DNA from: Oscillospiraceae bacterium
GTDB taxonomy: Bacteria > Bacillota > Clostridia > Oscillospirales > Acutalibacteraceae
Assembly: GCA_022508805.1 (NCBI GenBank)
Contig: JAFLUM010000004.1
Coordinates: 79,795-143,794 of the forward strand
Length of the DNA: 64,000 bases
Reading direction: 5' to 3'
This document shows positions 1 through 8,021 of this stretch, piece after piece (within the stretch, counting starts at the first letter, position 1; every line of letters begins with the position of its first letter). A model generated the notes under the pieces. The model searched no databases, was not told where the DNA came from, and saw only the letters and a list, made by a program, of their open reading frames with translations. A program made the translations under genes and the position numbers.

Positions 1-1058
1 ACGAGAAAATTTATGCGGTGCAGTTCCACCCGGAGGTCACCCATTCGCAGTACGGCAAAGAGATACTCCATAATTTCCTTTATGAGATCTGCCGCTGCTC
101 AGGCGACTGGATAATGGACGATTTCATTGAAAATACCGTTAAAGCTCTCCGTGAAAAAATCGGAGATAAAAAGGTTATTCTCGGACTCTCCGGCGGAGTG
201 GACTCCTCCGTTGCGGCGGGACTTTTGTCCCGTGCTGTCGGCAGTCAGCTCACCTGCGTATTTGTAGATCAAGGACTCATGAGAAAAGATGAGGGAGATT
301 TTGTTGAAAAAACGTTTACATCCCTTTTCGATATGAATTTTGTACGCGTGAACTGCCAAGAGCATTTCCTTGAAAAGCTGAAAGGCGTTACCGACCCAGA
401 AGAAAAGAGAAAAATCATCGGAACTGAATTTTTCAACGTATTTTGGGATGAAATCAGAAAAGAAAATGATAAGGGCTTTTTCGCGCAGGGTACTATATAC
501 CCCGACTGCATTGAATCGGGCAAGGGCGACGCGGACGTCATAAAAACCCACCATAACAGAGTCAAGCTCCCCGAGGACGTTGAATTTGAGGGCATAATTG
601 AACCCCTTTGCGACCTATTCAAGGATGAGGTTCGTGCTGTCGGTGAAAAGTTAGGCATACCCAAGGAGCTTGTATGGCGTCAGCCGTTCCCCGGTCCGGG
701 ACTTGGTGTCCGTATAATCGGAGAAATCACCGCTGAAAAAATAAAGATTTTGCAGGAAGCGGACGCTGTTTTCCGTGATGAAATGGCAAAGACCGGATAT
801 GAGCAAAACCTCAGTCAGTTCTTTGCGGTTTTGCCCGATGTTAAAACAGTAGGAGTTATGGGCGACCACAGAACCTATGACCATCTTATCGCTCTGCGTG
901 CGATCACAACGGATAACTTTATGACCGCCGACTGGGCACAGATCCCCTATGATTTGCTCGCTAAGATTTCAAACAGGATAACCAACGAGGTTGAGCACGT
1001 TAACCGTGTGGTCTACGATATAACCTCCAAACCCCCCGGAACGGTGGAGTGGGAATGA
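1..1058 (+). CDS. guaA: GMP synthase (glutamine-hydrolysing), 3' part
   Basis: Converts XMP to GMP with glutamine and ATP, the last step of guanine nucleotide synthesis; cytoplasmic. The gene enters from the left edge in frame (the codon at 3-5 is already coding). What remains is the very end of the class I glutaminase domain, with the FHPEVTHS segment that carries the catalytic His/Glu, then the ATP-pyrophosphatase domain with the P-loop SGGVDSS, and the complete C-terminal dimerisation domain ending KPPGTVEWE, a typical GuaA terminus. No frameshift is seen. The start, the glutaminase nucleophile and the promoter lie outside the window. A hairpin follows at 1095-1136 before the antiporter gene. 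Confidence 0.97.
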   Translation, partial: EKIYAVQFHPEVTHSQYGKEILHNFLYEICRCSGDWIMDDFIENTVKALREKIGDKKVILGLSGGVDSSVAAGLLSRAVGSQLTCVFVDQGLMRKDEGDFVEKTFTSLFDMNFVRVNCQEHFLEKLKGVTDPEEKRKIIGTEFFNVFWDEIRKENDKGFFAQGTIYPDCIESGKGDADVIKTHHNRVKLPEDVEFEGIIEPLCDLFKDEVRAVGEKLGIPKELVWRQPFPGPGLGVRIIGEITAEKIKILQEADAVFRDEMAKTGYEQNLSQFFAVLPDVKTVGVMGDHRTYDHLIALRAITTDNFMTADWAQIPYDLLAKISNRITNEVEHVNRVVYDITSKPPGTVEWE

Positions 1059-1094
1059 AGTTCTCCCACAGCATATTGCTAAAACCGCTTTTAT

Positions 1095-1136
1095 GGCTGA
1101 TGACTTCTGCGTTTCATTTTGCAGATAGCATCAGCC
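1095..1136 (+). terminator. hairpin between guaA and the antiporter gene
   Basis: GGCTGATG (1095-1102) pairs perfectly with CATCAGCC (1129-1136), and inside it TCTGC (1106-1110) pairs with GCAGA (1121-1125). Only a short pyrimidine tail (TTTCT) follows, so it is either a weak terminator for guaA or a structured leader for the antiporter gene, whose ribosome-binding site AGGAGG lies about 13 bases further on. Confidence 0.5.
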
Positions 1137-1159
1137 TTTCTGCATCTTAGGAGGATTTT

Positions 1160-2356
1160 ATGCTCACATCACTATCACTTATTTTCCTTGTCGGTCTCGG
1201 GATGGCAGCAATCTGTCAAAAGATAAAGCTGCCCCGTATTATCGGTATGCTTGTGACCGGCGTTGTACTCGGTCCTTTTGTCCTTGATTTCTTTGACCCG
1301 TCTATTCTCGGCATATCAGCAGATCTGCGACAAATGGCACTTATTATCATACTGATAAAGGCAGGGCTTTCTCTTGATGTCGGCGATTTGAAAAAGGTAG
1401 GCAGACCGGCAATTCTGATGTCCTTTTTACCTGCGGTCTTTGAAATATTGTCATTTGTGCTTTTTGCACCGAAGCTGTTGGGTGTTACACTAATCGAAGC
1501 GGCTATAATGGGAGCAGTACTCGGTGCAGTATCTCCTGCTGTGGTTGTCCCTAAAATGGTCAATTTAATGGAAACGCATTACGGAACAGATAAAAGCATA
1601 CCGCAGCTTATTCTTGCAGCGGCTTCTCTTGACGATGTATTTGTGATCGTGCTTTTTTCCACTTTTGTCGGTATGGCGCAGGGCGGTTCGGTCTCACCGA
1701 TGGATTTTGTAAATATACCCATATCTATCGTTTTGGGTATTGCTTTAGGTGCCGTACTAGGATGGTTGCTTGCCGCATTCTTTGAAACATCCTATGCTCA
1801 TAAACATCTGATCCGAAACAGCACAAAGGTGATTATTGTGCTTGGCTTATCCTTTTTGCTGATGGCAATAGAAACTTGGCTTGAAGGGATCGTATCCGTA
1901 TCCGGACTTTTGGCCGTAATGAGTATGGCGTGTGTTCTGCAAATGAAAAGTACGGACTTTGTATCAAAGCGCCTGTCGGAAAAGTTCGGAAAACTGTGGA
2001 TCGCCGCCGAAGTAATTCTATTTGTACTTGTGGGAGCGGCCGTTGATATTCGCTATACACTTGAAGCCGGACTTCTTGCAATCGGACTGATTTTTATTGC
2101 GCTTGTTTTTCGGTCGGCGGGCGTTCTGCTCTGTCTTATCGGTACGCCCCTTAATTTCAAAGAGCGCCTATTCTGCGTAATTGCCTATTTGCCTAAAGCT
2201 ACCGTACAGGCGGCAATCGGCTCCGTTCCGCTATCCCTCGGCTTGCCTTGCGGTAACATTATACTTTCCGTAGCGGTATTATCCATTATCATTACAGCAC
2301 CCCTTGGCGCATTCGGGATGGATATTACCTATAAGCGGTTATTGAACAAAGAATGA
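1160..2356 (+). CDS. cation/proton antiporter (CPA family)
   Basis: A 398-residue, almost entirely hydrophobic protein with about 12 membrane helices, of the Na+/H+ exchanger (CPA) fold. It is expected to swap monovalent cations for protons across the inner membrane. The segment ASLDDVFVIVLF near residue 158 fits the acidic ion-binding motif of these carriers. There is no C-terminal TrkA-N or cytoplasmic regulatory domain, so it is a minimal form. An AGGAGG ribosome-binding site precedes the ATG. A lipoprotein gene follows 19 bases after the stop and is probably co-transcribed. Ion specificity cannot be read from the sequence. Confidence 0.85.
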   Translation: MLTSLSLIFLVGLGMAAICQKIKLPRIIGMLVTGVVLGPFVLDFFDPSILGISADLRQMALIIILIKAGLSLDVGDLKKVGRPAILMSFLPAVFEILSFVLFAPKLLGVTLIEAAIMGAVLGAVSPAVVVPKMVNLMETHYGTDKSIPQLILAAASLDDVFVIVLFSTFVGMAQGGSVSPMDFVNIPISIVLGIALGAVLGWLLAAFFETSYAHKHLIRNSTKVIIVLGLSFLLMAIETWLEGIVSVSGLLAVMSMACVLQMKSTDFVSKRLSEKFGKLWIAAEVILFVLVGAAVDIRYTLEAGLLAIGLIFIALVFRSAGVLLCLIGTPLNFKERLFCVIAYLPKATVQAAIGSVPLSLGLPCGNIILSVAVLSIIITAPLGAFGMDITYKRLLNKE

Positions 2357-2375
2357 TTAAAAGGAGATTGTCGTT

Positions 2376-2837
2376 ATGAAAAGGATGGTATTATTTTTAA
2401 CAGTCATATCGATGATGATAGGTGTGAGCGGCTGCAGCAAATACGAAAACGAGATGCTCACTGATAACAAAGCTGATTTTACCGCCGTTGCAGAATTCGC
2501 CCGTTCCTATTATGAAGAGCACAGAATTGATGACAGCGATCATATAGCGATCGATTTTTATGACGGCACACTTCGTGATCTTACAAATGATACCATTATC
2601 GAAGATGTCTCTGACGATATATATGAGTCAGTGGGAATTATAAGCAGTGAATTTGACTTTCTGTGGGTAAATGATACATATGTGATATTTTGGGAGGACG
2701 AGACAAAATATTACGGTTTACTTTGGTCTGAATCGACACAAAAGGCTATTTCATCGGTCAAAGAGTGGTACGGCGAAATGGATTACCACAAGCTTGAAGC
2801 AAATTGGTATGAGATAGGCGCTTTGGACAGTATATAG
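2376..2837 (+). CDS. predicted lipoprotein of unknown function
   Basis: A 153-residue protein with a lipoprotein signal peptide: a basic start (MKRMV), a hydrophobic stretch and the lipobox GVSGC, so Cys20 should be lipidated and the mature protein anchored outside the cytoplasmic membrane. The mature part is acidic and rich in Asp, Glu, Tyr and Trp, with no motif I recognise. It has a good ribosome-binding site (AAGGAG) and lies 19 bases after the antiporter gene, so the two probably form an operon that ends at the hairpin at 2861. Confidence 0.7.
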   Translation: MKRMVLFLTVISMMIGVSGCSKYENEMLTDNKADFTAVAEFARSYYEEHRIDDSDHIAIDFYDGTLRDLTNDTIIEDVSDDIYESVGIISSEFDFLWVNDTYVIFWEDETKYYGLLWSESTQKAISSVKEWYGEMDYHKLEANWYEIGALDSI

Positions 2838-2860
2838 ACACTATGTAGCAACAATATCTA

Positions 2861-2893
2861 CGGCGGCGGGGAGAAATCCCTGCCGCCGTTTTT
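2861..2893 (+). terminator. strong terminator, first copy of a hairpin family
   Basis: A 12-bp stem (2861-2872 with 2877-2888, one G-T pair) closed by a GAAA tetraloop and followed by five T. It ends the antiporter-lipoprotein operon. Closely similar hairpins recur at 4183 and 6608. Confidence 0.9.
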
Positions 2894-2998
2894 GTTTATA
2901 TGACATTTTTACGAGCACTGCAAAACCAGCTGAGAATGTCACCGCCGCGCACGCGCTGTAACACAACTACCAGTTGAATATATTAGAATTTACCTCGA

Positions 2999-3027
2999 TT
3001 GATTTTTTGAAATAAGCGCGGTATTAT
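2999..3027 (+). promoter_or_regulatory. promoter of the XRE-TPR gene
   Basis: TTGATT (2999-3004), a 17-base spacer and TATTAT (3022-3027). Transcription would start near 3034, about 50 bases before the ATG at 3087. Confidence 0.6.
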
Positions 3028-3086
3028 AAGGATGAAAGGGCGCCTTAACAAAATAAATTCAAAAAATCTGATAGGAGAAACAACCA

Positions 3087-4124
3087 ATGTTAGGAAAAAA
3101 TATTAAACAGCTCAGACAGGAAAAGCATGTTAAACAGGAAACGCTGGCTGAGGCTATAGGTGTGAGTGCTCAGGCGGTGTCCAAATGGGAGACCGGTGCC
3201 AGCGAGCCGGACATCTCTCTGCTGCCGAAGCTGGCAGGTTATTTCGGTGTCAGTATTGACGAGCTTTTCGAGGTGCCTCATGCTGAAGAGATGGAGCGCA
3301 TCAGAAATATGCTTTATGCAGAACGACGCATCAACCCGAAGACTTTTGACCGTTCAGTGGAGTATCTCGAACGCAGGATAAAGGATGGACCGGATGATGC
3401 AGAGGTCCTCACCGCGCTTGCCGCGCTATATAACCATCGCGCACACAGTGACCATGAGACCGCGTCTTACTATGCTCAGCGTGCGTTGGAGTGTGACACA
3501 AAAAACGACAATGATAGCTGGAATACGTGGAAAGAATACCGTGAGGCAAACAACGCTCCATGCGGCGACGAATGGTTCGATAACCACTTCAGCGTTATTC
3601 GCTACCTGGAGGGTTTTCTTGCTAAGCAACCCGAAAACCGCACCGCGTTGCTGTCGCTCATCGAATGTCTGCTGTCCGATTACCGATACACCGAGGCAGA
3701 GCAATACATTGAACACTTAAAAGGAGACTATGCCTATCTGTGCTACCGCGGGAAACTGGCATTTGAAAAAGGAGACCGTACTGCGGCACAGGAGTATTGG
3801 GAGCAGGCTGTGGTAAAATATCCAAAAGTTTGGCAGACGTACGATCATCTTGGCGAGGGATATCGTAGGCTGGGTATGCCGGAAAAAGCACTGGAAGCAT
3901 TTGAGCGCTCCTTCACCGTTCAGGAAGCACCTCATTGCACCGACGGCTTATTCGCCAAGGCGCAGATCCACGAGCAGCTCGGTGACTATGATTCCGCGAT
4001 AGAGGAATATCGCCGCATCATTGCGCATCTGCGTGGGGAGCATGGCATCACCGACGGTGAAGAGATCGACTATGAGCTGCGCGAGATTGAGCGATTGAAA
4101 CAACTCGCCGGAAAAAATGAATAA
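3087..4124 (+). CDS. XRE-family regulator with C-terminal TPR domain
   Basis: 345 residues. Residues about 5-60 form a Cro/CI-type helix-turn-helix (LAEAIGVSAQAVSKWETG is the recognition region). The rest is helical, with tetratricopeptide-like repeats such as WQTYDHLGEGYRRLGMPEKA. Such proteins bind DNA through the N-terminus and sense a protein or peptide partner through the TPR part; the partner here is unknown. AGGAGA precedes the ATG. It is transcribed alone between two related hairpins (2861 and 4183). Its codon use, with many CGC, GCG and CTG codons, looks more GC-rich than its neighbours, which may mean recent acquisition; I have not computed this. Confidence 0.85.
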   Translation: MLGKNIKQLRQEKHVKQETLAEAIGVSAQAVSKWETGASEPDISLLPKLAGYFGVSIDELFEVPHAEEMERIRNMLYAERRINPKTFDRSVEYLERRIKDGPDDAEVLTALAALYNHRAHSDHETASYYAQRALECDTKNDNDSWNTWKEYREANNAPCGDEWFDNHFSVIRYLEGFLAKQPENRTALLSLIECLLSDYRYTEAEQYIEHLKGDYAYLCYRGKLAFEKGDRTAAQEYWEQAVVKYPKVWQTYDHLGEGYRRLGMPEKALEAFERSFTVQEAPHCTDGLFAKAQIHEQLGDYDSAIEEYRRIIAHLRGEHGITDGEEIDYELREIERLKQLAGKNE

Positions 4125-4182
4125 ATAGATAATTTAAAAAATCAAAAGACACACAGATAAAGTTTGCAAGTAACAAAATATT

Positions 4183-4213
4183 CGGCGGCGGGAGAAATCT
4201 CTGTCGCCGTTTG
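4183..4213 (+). terminator. terminator-like hairpin, second copy of the family
   Basis: CGGCGGCGGGAG (from 4183) pairs imperfectly with CTGTCGCCG (to 4209), with a loop around GAAAT and a broken T tail (TTTGTT). It resembles the copy at 2861 in stem, loop and the downstream TGACATTTTT, but is more degenerate. It lies after the XRE-TPR gene and probably ends it. Confidence 0.65.
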
Positions 4214-4269
4214 TTCATTTGTGACATTTTTCGAGTGTGATATACCATATTTTTATACTATGATTTTAA

Positions 4270-4298
4270 TTGATTTTTTTGTGTCACTATTGTATAAT
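4270..4298 (+). promoter_or_regulatory. promoter of the PurF-like gene
   Basis: TTGATT (4270-4275), 17 bases, TATAAT (4293-4298). An in-frame TTG at 4298 overlaps the -10 box and cannot be the start, which supports the ATG at 4358. Confidence 0.75.
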
Positions 4299-4357
4299 TG
4301 AAATGTTTTTTTGAAACGGAAAAACAGATATTTTTTGCTAAGAAAGGTCGTCTTACT

Positions 4358-5764
4358 ATGAGCGGTATTTTCGGTGTTGCTTCCAAATCGGATTGCGTTT
4401 TTGATTTATTTTTCGGTATTGACTATCATTCCCATCTCGGCACTCGGCGTGGCGGAATGGCAGTCCATGGCAAGGACGGCTTTGACCGTGCCATACACAA
4501 TATCGAAAACGCCCCTTTCCGCACTAAGTTTGAGAAAGATTTGACGGAATTAAAGGGCAATCTCGGTATCGGCTGTATTTCGGACAGTGAACCGCAACCG
4601 CTGCTTGTCCGTTCCCACCTTGGCAGTTTTGCTATTACTACGGTCGGACGAATCAACAATATGGAAGAGCTGACCGACAGTGCCTTCAAGAACGGAAAAA
4701 CGCATTTCCTTGAAATGAGCGGCGGAAACGTAAATGCCACTGAGCTGGTTGCCGCTCTGATAAATCAGAAAAATGACATTGTCGAGGGTATTCGTTTTGC
4801 ACAGGAATCCATCGACGGTTCAATGTCCATGCTGGTTATGACCTCTGAAGGTATTTATGCCGCCCGTGATTATAAAGGACGTACTCCCCTGACGATCGGT
4901 CAAAAAGAGGACGGTTACTGCGTTTCGTTTGAAAGCTTTGCCTACATAAATTTAGGATACACTGATTATCGGGAGTTAAAGCCTGCCGAAATTGCGTTTA
5001 TTACGCCTGAGGGCGTTAAAACCGTAGCCGCGCCGAAAGAAGAAATGAGGATCTGCTCATTTTTGTGGATCTATTACGGATATCCCACCTCTAATTATGA
5101 AGGCGTTAACGTTGAGGATATGCGTTACCGTTGCGGTGCCGCATTAGCTCGCCGTGACAGCGTGAAACCCGATGTGGTCGCAGGCGTACCCGACTCGGGA
5201 ACGGCTCACGCCATCGGCTATGCCAATGAATCGGGCATTCCTTTCTCCCGTCCCTTTATAAAATATACGCCCACCTGGCCCCGTTCCTTTATGCCCACAC
5301 ATCAGAGTCAGCGTAATCTTATCGCCAGAATGAAGCTGGTTCCCGTAAGCGAGCTCATTCACGGTAAAAAGCTGCTGCTCATTGACGATTCCATTGTCCG
5401 CGGCACTCAAATGAGAGAAACGACTGAGTTATTATATAAAAGCGGCGCCAAAGAGGTGCATATCCGTCCGGCTTGTCCTCCCCTTCTGTTTGGCTGTAAA
5501 TATTTGAATTTTTCCCGTTCAAGTTCTGAATTGGACCTTATCACACGGCGGATAATTCAAGACCGTGAGGGTCCCAATGTAAGCGAAAAGGTTTTGGCTG
5601 ATTATGCCGATCCCGACAGCCGTAATTATGCAGAAATGGTAAGCGAAATCGGAAAACAGCTCAATTTCACTTCCCTTAATTTCCACCGTTTGGATGATAT
5701 GATCGAATCGGTGGGCATTTCCCCCTGCAAGCTCTGCACGTACTGTTGGAACGGCAAAGAATAA
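4358..5764 (+). CDS. PurF-like amidophosphoribosyltransferase paralogue without the catalytic Cys
   Basis: 468 residues, two domains: an N-terminal class II glutamine amidotransferase (Ntn) fold and a C-terminal phosphoribosyltransferase with the PRPP loop IDDSIVRG at 342-349. Canonical PurF makes 5-phosphoribosylamine from PRPP and glutamine, with an N-terminal Cys as nucleophile. Here the start reads MSGIFGV, so residue 2 is Ser (AGC) in place of Cys; the following FGIDYHSHLGTRRGG matches the known clostridial/Bacteroides paralogue group. The C-terminus ends in a Cys cluster, CKLCTYC, that could bind metal. The ATG at 4358 has AAGAAAGG upstream and lies inside the predicted transcript. It may use free ammonia or do another PRPP reaction. 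No other purine gene is adjacent. Confidence 0.85.
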   Translation: MSGIFGVASKSDCVFDLFFGIDYHSHLGTRRGGMAVHGKDGFDRAIHNIENAPFRTKFEKDLTELKGNLGIGCISDSEPQPLLVRSHLGSFAITTVGRINNMEELTDSAFKNGKTHFLEMSGGNVNATELVAALINQKNDIVEGIRFAQESIDGSMSMLVMTSEGIYAARDYKGRTPLTIGQKEDGYCVSFESFAYINLGYTDYRELKPAEIAFITPEGVKTVAAPKEEMRICSFLWIYYGYPTSNYEGVNVEDMRYRCGAALARRDSVKPDVVAGVPDSGTAHAIGYANESGIPFSRPFIKYTPTWPRSFMPTHQSQRNLIARMKLVPVSELIHGKKLLLIDDSIVRGTQMRETTELLYKSGAKEVHIRPACPPLLFGCKYLNFSRSSSELDLITRRIIQDREGPNVSEKVLADYADPDSRNYAEMVSEIGKQLNFTSLNFHRLDDMIESVGISPCKLCTYCWNGKE

Positions 5765-5775
5765 GACGACAGACA

Positions 5776-5818
5776 TCAGAGAGAAATCAAGATTTAAACT
5801 TGATTTTTCTCTGATTTT
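5776..5818 (+). terminator. terminator of the PurF-like gene
   Basis: A 16-bp stem (5776-5791 with 5799-5814, one G-T pair), loop ATTTAAA, then TTTTA. Its 3' arm overlaps the -35 box of the next promoter. Confidence 0.85.
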
Positions 5819-5828
5819 ATGATATATT
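5800..5828 (+). promoter_or_regulatory. promoter of the DUF2798 gene
   Basis: TTGATT (5800-5805), 17 bases, TATATT (5823-5828). It predicts a start near 5835 and a leader of about 145 bases that contains the three-way junction and terminator described next. Confidence 0.6.
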
Positions 5829-5856
5829 ATTAAAAAATAAATCATAGATAATCAAC

Positions 5857-5954
5857 GACACATGTGGCATCTTACGATGCGTAAATCTGATTACGGTACG
5901 GATTTAATGCATGTGTCTTTTATTTTTAGGCACATGCACGGCGTGTGTTTTTTT
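5857..5954 (+). promoter_or_regulatory. riboswitch-like attenuator leader, class not recognised
   Basis: A compact three-way junction: P1 GACACATG (5857-5864) with CATGTGTC (5910-5917), 8 bp; P2 GCATC (5867-5871) with GATGC (5876-5880), loop TTAC; P3 TAAATCTG (5882-5889) with CGGATTTA (5899-5906), loop ATTACGGTA. The 3' strand of P1, GCATGTG (5909-5915), can instead pair perfectly with CACATGC (5931-5937). CACATGC can also pair with GCGTGTG (5941-5947) to form a hairpin followed by seven T (5948-5954), an intrinsic terminator. These alternatives are those of a ligand-controlled attenuator: stable P1 frees CACATGC for termination. The ligand is unknown. No known riboswitch consensus was recognised by eye. 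It lies 25 bases before the DUF2798 gene. Confidence 0.6.
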
Positions 5955-5978
5955 GTTTATCTAAAAAGGAGAATATTT

Positions 5979-6566
5979 ATGCCGAGAAACCAATTTCAAA
6001 GAATGATTTTTGCCTTTATCACGGTTGTGATAACCGTGCATGCTTATGTGTTTTACAGCCTTTATGTTATTCACGGAAATATGTTTATGAGCCTTACCGG
6101 AGAAACAAGTGTGATTGCCGCTATCAACAAAATGGGCGGTGTCTCGGTGTTCGGAACCCCTGTGCCGATTTGGGCAGTAATACTGATTGAGTTTGTATTA
6201 GCTTTTACTCTTGAAAATCTTCTGGGGTCCCCCCTCTCCTTTAGGCTTGCCTGCAAAAATTTCGACCCACGCACGACACATCCCGTTCTTTTTGAAACGG
6301 CAATTATTTGTGCAACTGTCGGTATTATGTGTCCCGCAATGAGTTTTATCGCCGCTTTTCTTTACTATAACTATCAAGCAGGCTTTAATATGTGGACATT
6401 GCTTGCGGAGTGGCTTAAGCTTGTATGCTTCAATTTCCCCTTTGCATTCTTTACACAGTTATTTTTCATTCAGCCGTTTGTCAGAACAGTATTCAAGACT
6501 ATATTTGCTAAAGATATCAAAGCACGAAACGGTAAAGAGAAAGAAGATCAAGCTGTTACAGTTTGA
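5979..6566 (+). CDS. DUF2798-type membrane protein
   Basis: 195 residues with four predicted membrane helices in two pairs (about residues 8-28, 57-80, 100-125 and 140-165), matching two copies of the DUF2798 fold, whose function is not established. The charged C-terminus (KARNGKEKEDQ) should be cytoplasmic. The ATG at 5979 is chosen because AAAAAGGAGA lies 6-15 bases upstream; earlier in-frame codons fall inside the leader terminator. Expression is probably set by premature termination in the leader at 5857-5954. The gene is followed by a strong terminator at 6608, so it appears to be transcribed alone. Confidence 0.75.
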   Translation: MPRNQFQRMIFAFITVVITVHAYVFYSLYVIHGNMFMSLTGETSVIAAINKMGGVSVFGTPVPIWAVILIEFVLAFTLENLLGSPLSFRLACKNFDPRTTHPVLFETAIICATVGIMCPAMSFIAAFLYYNYQAGFNMWTLLAEWLKLVCFNFPFAFFTQLFFIQPFVRTVFKTIFAKDIKARNGKEKEDQAVTV

Positions 6567-6607
6567 TTTTTTTGAATAAATACGATTTACATTCAATATG
6601 TCCAACT

Positions 6608-6643
6608 ACGGCGGTGAGGAGAAATCCTTGCTGCCGTTTTTTT
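6608..6643 (+). terminator. strong terminator, third copy of the hairpin family
   Basis: A 13-bp stem (6608-6620 with 6625-6637), GAAA tetraloop and a seven-T tail. It has the same GGAGAAATCC core as the copy at 2861. Confidence 0.9.
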
Positions 6644-6673
6644 GCTTTTCTGTCAACTTTTTAAAAATTTATA

Positions 6674-6718
6674 TTGACAAGTTTAGACTATCGTGATAGT
6701 ATAGACTACAGAAATAGT
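6674..6718 (+). promoter_or_regulatory. promoter with paired operators of the BlaI-like repressor
   Basis: TTGACA (6674-6679), 17 bases, TAGTAT (6697-6702). Two copies of ACTA-N6-TAGT lie on it: 6687-6700 (ACTATCGTGATAGT) between the boxes and over the -10, and 6705-6718 (ACTACAGAAATAGT) just after. Their centres are 18 bp apart. Position, symmetry and duplication fit autorepression by the BlaI/MecI dimer encoded next. Confidence 0.75.
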
Positions 6719-6731
6719 CTGGAGGTTCAAT

Positions 6732-7088
6732 ATGAGAGAAAAATTATTTGACAGTGAAGCTAAGGTAATGGAAATTATTTGGGATAAAGGTTCTATTTCT
6801 GCGAAGGAAATAAGCCTTATCGCCGCCGAGTCCATCGGCTGGAACAAAAACACGACCTACACGGTTATAAAAAAGTTGGAGGCAAAGGGTTTTATTCGCC
6901 GTGACGACCCCGGTTTTATCTGCACACCGCTTGTATCCCGAGATGAAATGCAAAAGGTCGAGGTAAAATCCTTGCTTAACAAGGTATTCGGCGGATCGAG
7001 AAAAGCTTTATTTTCGGCGTTGCTTGAGGATGAAGAGTTATCCGAAAATGAAATCGACGAGCTTCATAAGCTTATCGACAAAGGGTGA
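6732..7088 (+). CDS. BlaI/MecI-family repressor
   Basis: 118 residues: an N-terminal winged helix (about 1-75, with VMEIIWDKGSISAKEI and the recognition region WNKNTTYTVIKKLEAKGFI) and a C-terminal dimerisation helix pair. BlaI/MecI repressors bind as dimers to dyads and are removed by cleavage when a partner M56 membrane protease is activated. The length is normal. The ribosome-binding site GGAGG sits right after the second operator. The start of the M56 gene lies 5 bases after the stop, the usual pairing. The controlled response need not be beta-lactam resistance, since no beta-lactamase or sensor domain is present. Confidence 0.92.
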   Translation: MREKLFDSEAKVMEIIWDKGSISAKEISLIAAESIGWNKNTTYTVIKKLEAKGFIRRDDPGFICTPLVSRDEMQKVEVKSLLNKVFGGSRKALFSALLEDEELSENEIDELHKLIDKG

Positions 7089-7093
7089 CCATT

Positions 7094-8008
7094 ATGTTCG
7101 GAGAATTCTTTTACTGGATCTTCAACATGAGCATAATCGCTTCTTTTATGGGACTTATCGTTCTGCTGATAAGGCAAATGCGGGTGATTCCGCGAAGAAT
7201 AGCGGTATTTCTTTGGGCAGTCCCCTTTCTTCGTATGTGTATTCCCGTAGGGCTTAACAGCCCTTACAGCTTGATGTCGCTGATATCCCGTTTTACGACA
7301 AGAACCGTAACTGTATATCAGCCTGCCGACGAGATTTCCTTTTCGGTTACTAACAGTCTTATGGCTGCAAACAGCTATTTCCCAATCACATACAAGGTAA
7401 ATCTTCTTGAAGATGTGTTTGCGGTGGCTTCGCTGATTTGGCTGACCGTGGCGTTGGCGATCATCATCGCGTTGGGAATTCTTTATTTCACGACTATGCA
7501 CGAAATTAATAGTGCAAAGCACTTGCGGGACAATGTTTATCTGTCAGAAAAGGTTCAAAGTCCTGCCGTATACGGGATATTTAAGCCAAAAATCATTCTT
7601 CCGTCCTCGTATGAGTCCGAAGATAATCGATATATCTTGAAGCACGAAAATACTCACATACGCCGCGGGGATAATTTGTGGAGAATATTGGCTTTTTTGA
7701 TAGTTTCAATTCACTGGTTCAATCCCCTTTCTTGGATTTTCCTAAAGCTGTTTCTTACAGACCTTGAACTTGCCTGCGATGAATCGGCAATCACCAAATA
7801 TGACGAAAAGCATAGAAAAGAATACGCTAAGGCATTAGTAGATATTGCCGAAAGTAAAAGCCTGTTTGCATCGGCTTTCGGCGGAGCGAAAATCAGGACA
7901 CGTGTTGAGAATATTCTGTCGTATAAAAGAATGACATGGTTGTCATTATTTGGATTTTCGGTGTTGATATTGTCAGTAATAATTGTTTTGCTTACAAATG
8001 CTGAATGA
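7094..8008 (+). CDS. M56-family membrane metallopeptidase, BlaR1-like without sensor domain
   Basis: 304 residues: three or four membrane helices, then a cytoplasmic zinc peptidase region with HENTH at 184-188 (HExxH) and the downstream glutamate in DLELACDES (E225), then a last membrane helix near 284-301. M56 proteins such as BlaR1 and MecR1 cleave or trigger cleavage of the partner repressor. BlaR1 has an extra penicillin-binding C-terminal domain; here the protein ends right after the last helix, so the signal must come by another route. The ATG at 7094 is chosen over a GTG nine bases earlier that overlaps the repressor stop. The catalytic residues are intact. Confidence 0.88.
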   Translation: MFGEFFYWIFNMSIIASFMGLIVLLIRQMRVIPRRIAVFLWAVPFLRMCIPVGLNSPYSLMSLISRFTTRTVTVYQPADEISFSVTNSLMAANSYFPITYKVNLLEDVFAVASLIWLTVALAIIIALGILYFTTMHEINSAKHLRDNVYLSEKVQSPAVYGIFKPKIILPSSYESEDNRYILKHENTHIRRGDNLWRILAFLIVSIHWFNPLSWIFLKLFLTDLELACDESAITKYDEKHRKEYAKALVDIAESKSLFASAFGGAKIRTRVENILSYKRMTWLSLFGFSVLILSVIIVLLTNAE

Positions 8009-8021
8009 AAGGGGCAGTATT

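Noticed and set aside
4298..4357. Earlier in-frame TTG start of the PurF-like gene, adding 20 residues
   Set aside because: It overlaps the -10 box TATAAT and would lie before the predicted transcript start; ATG 4358 has a ribosome-binding site.
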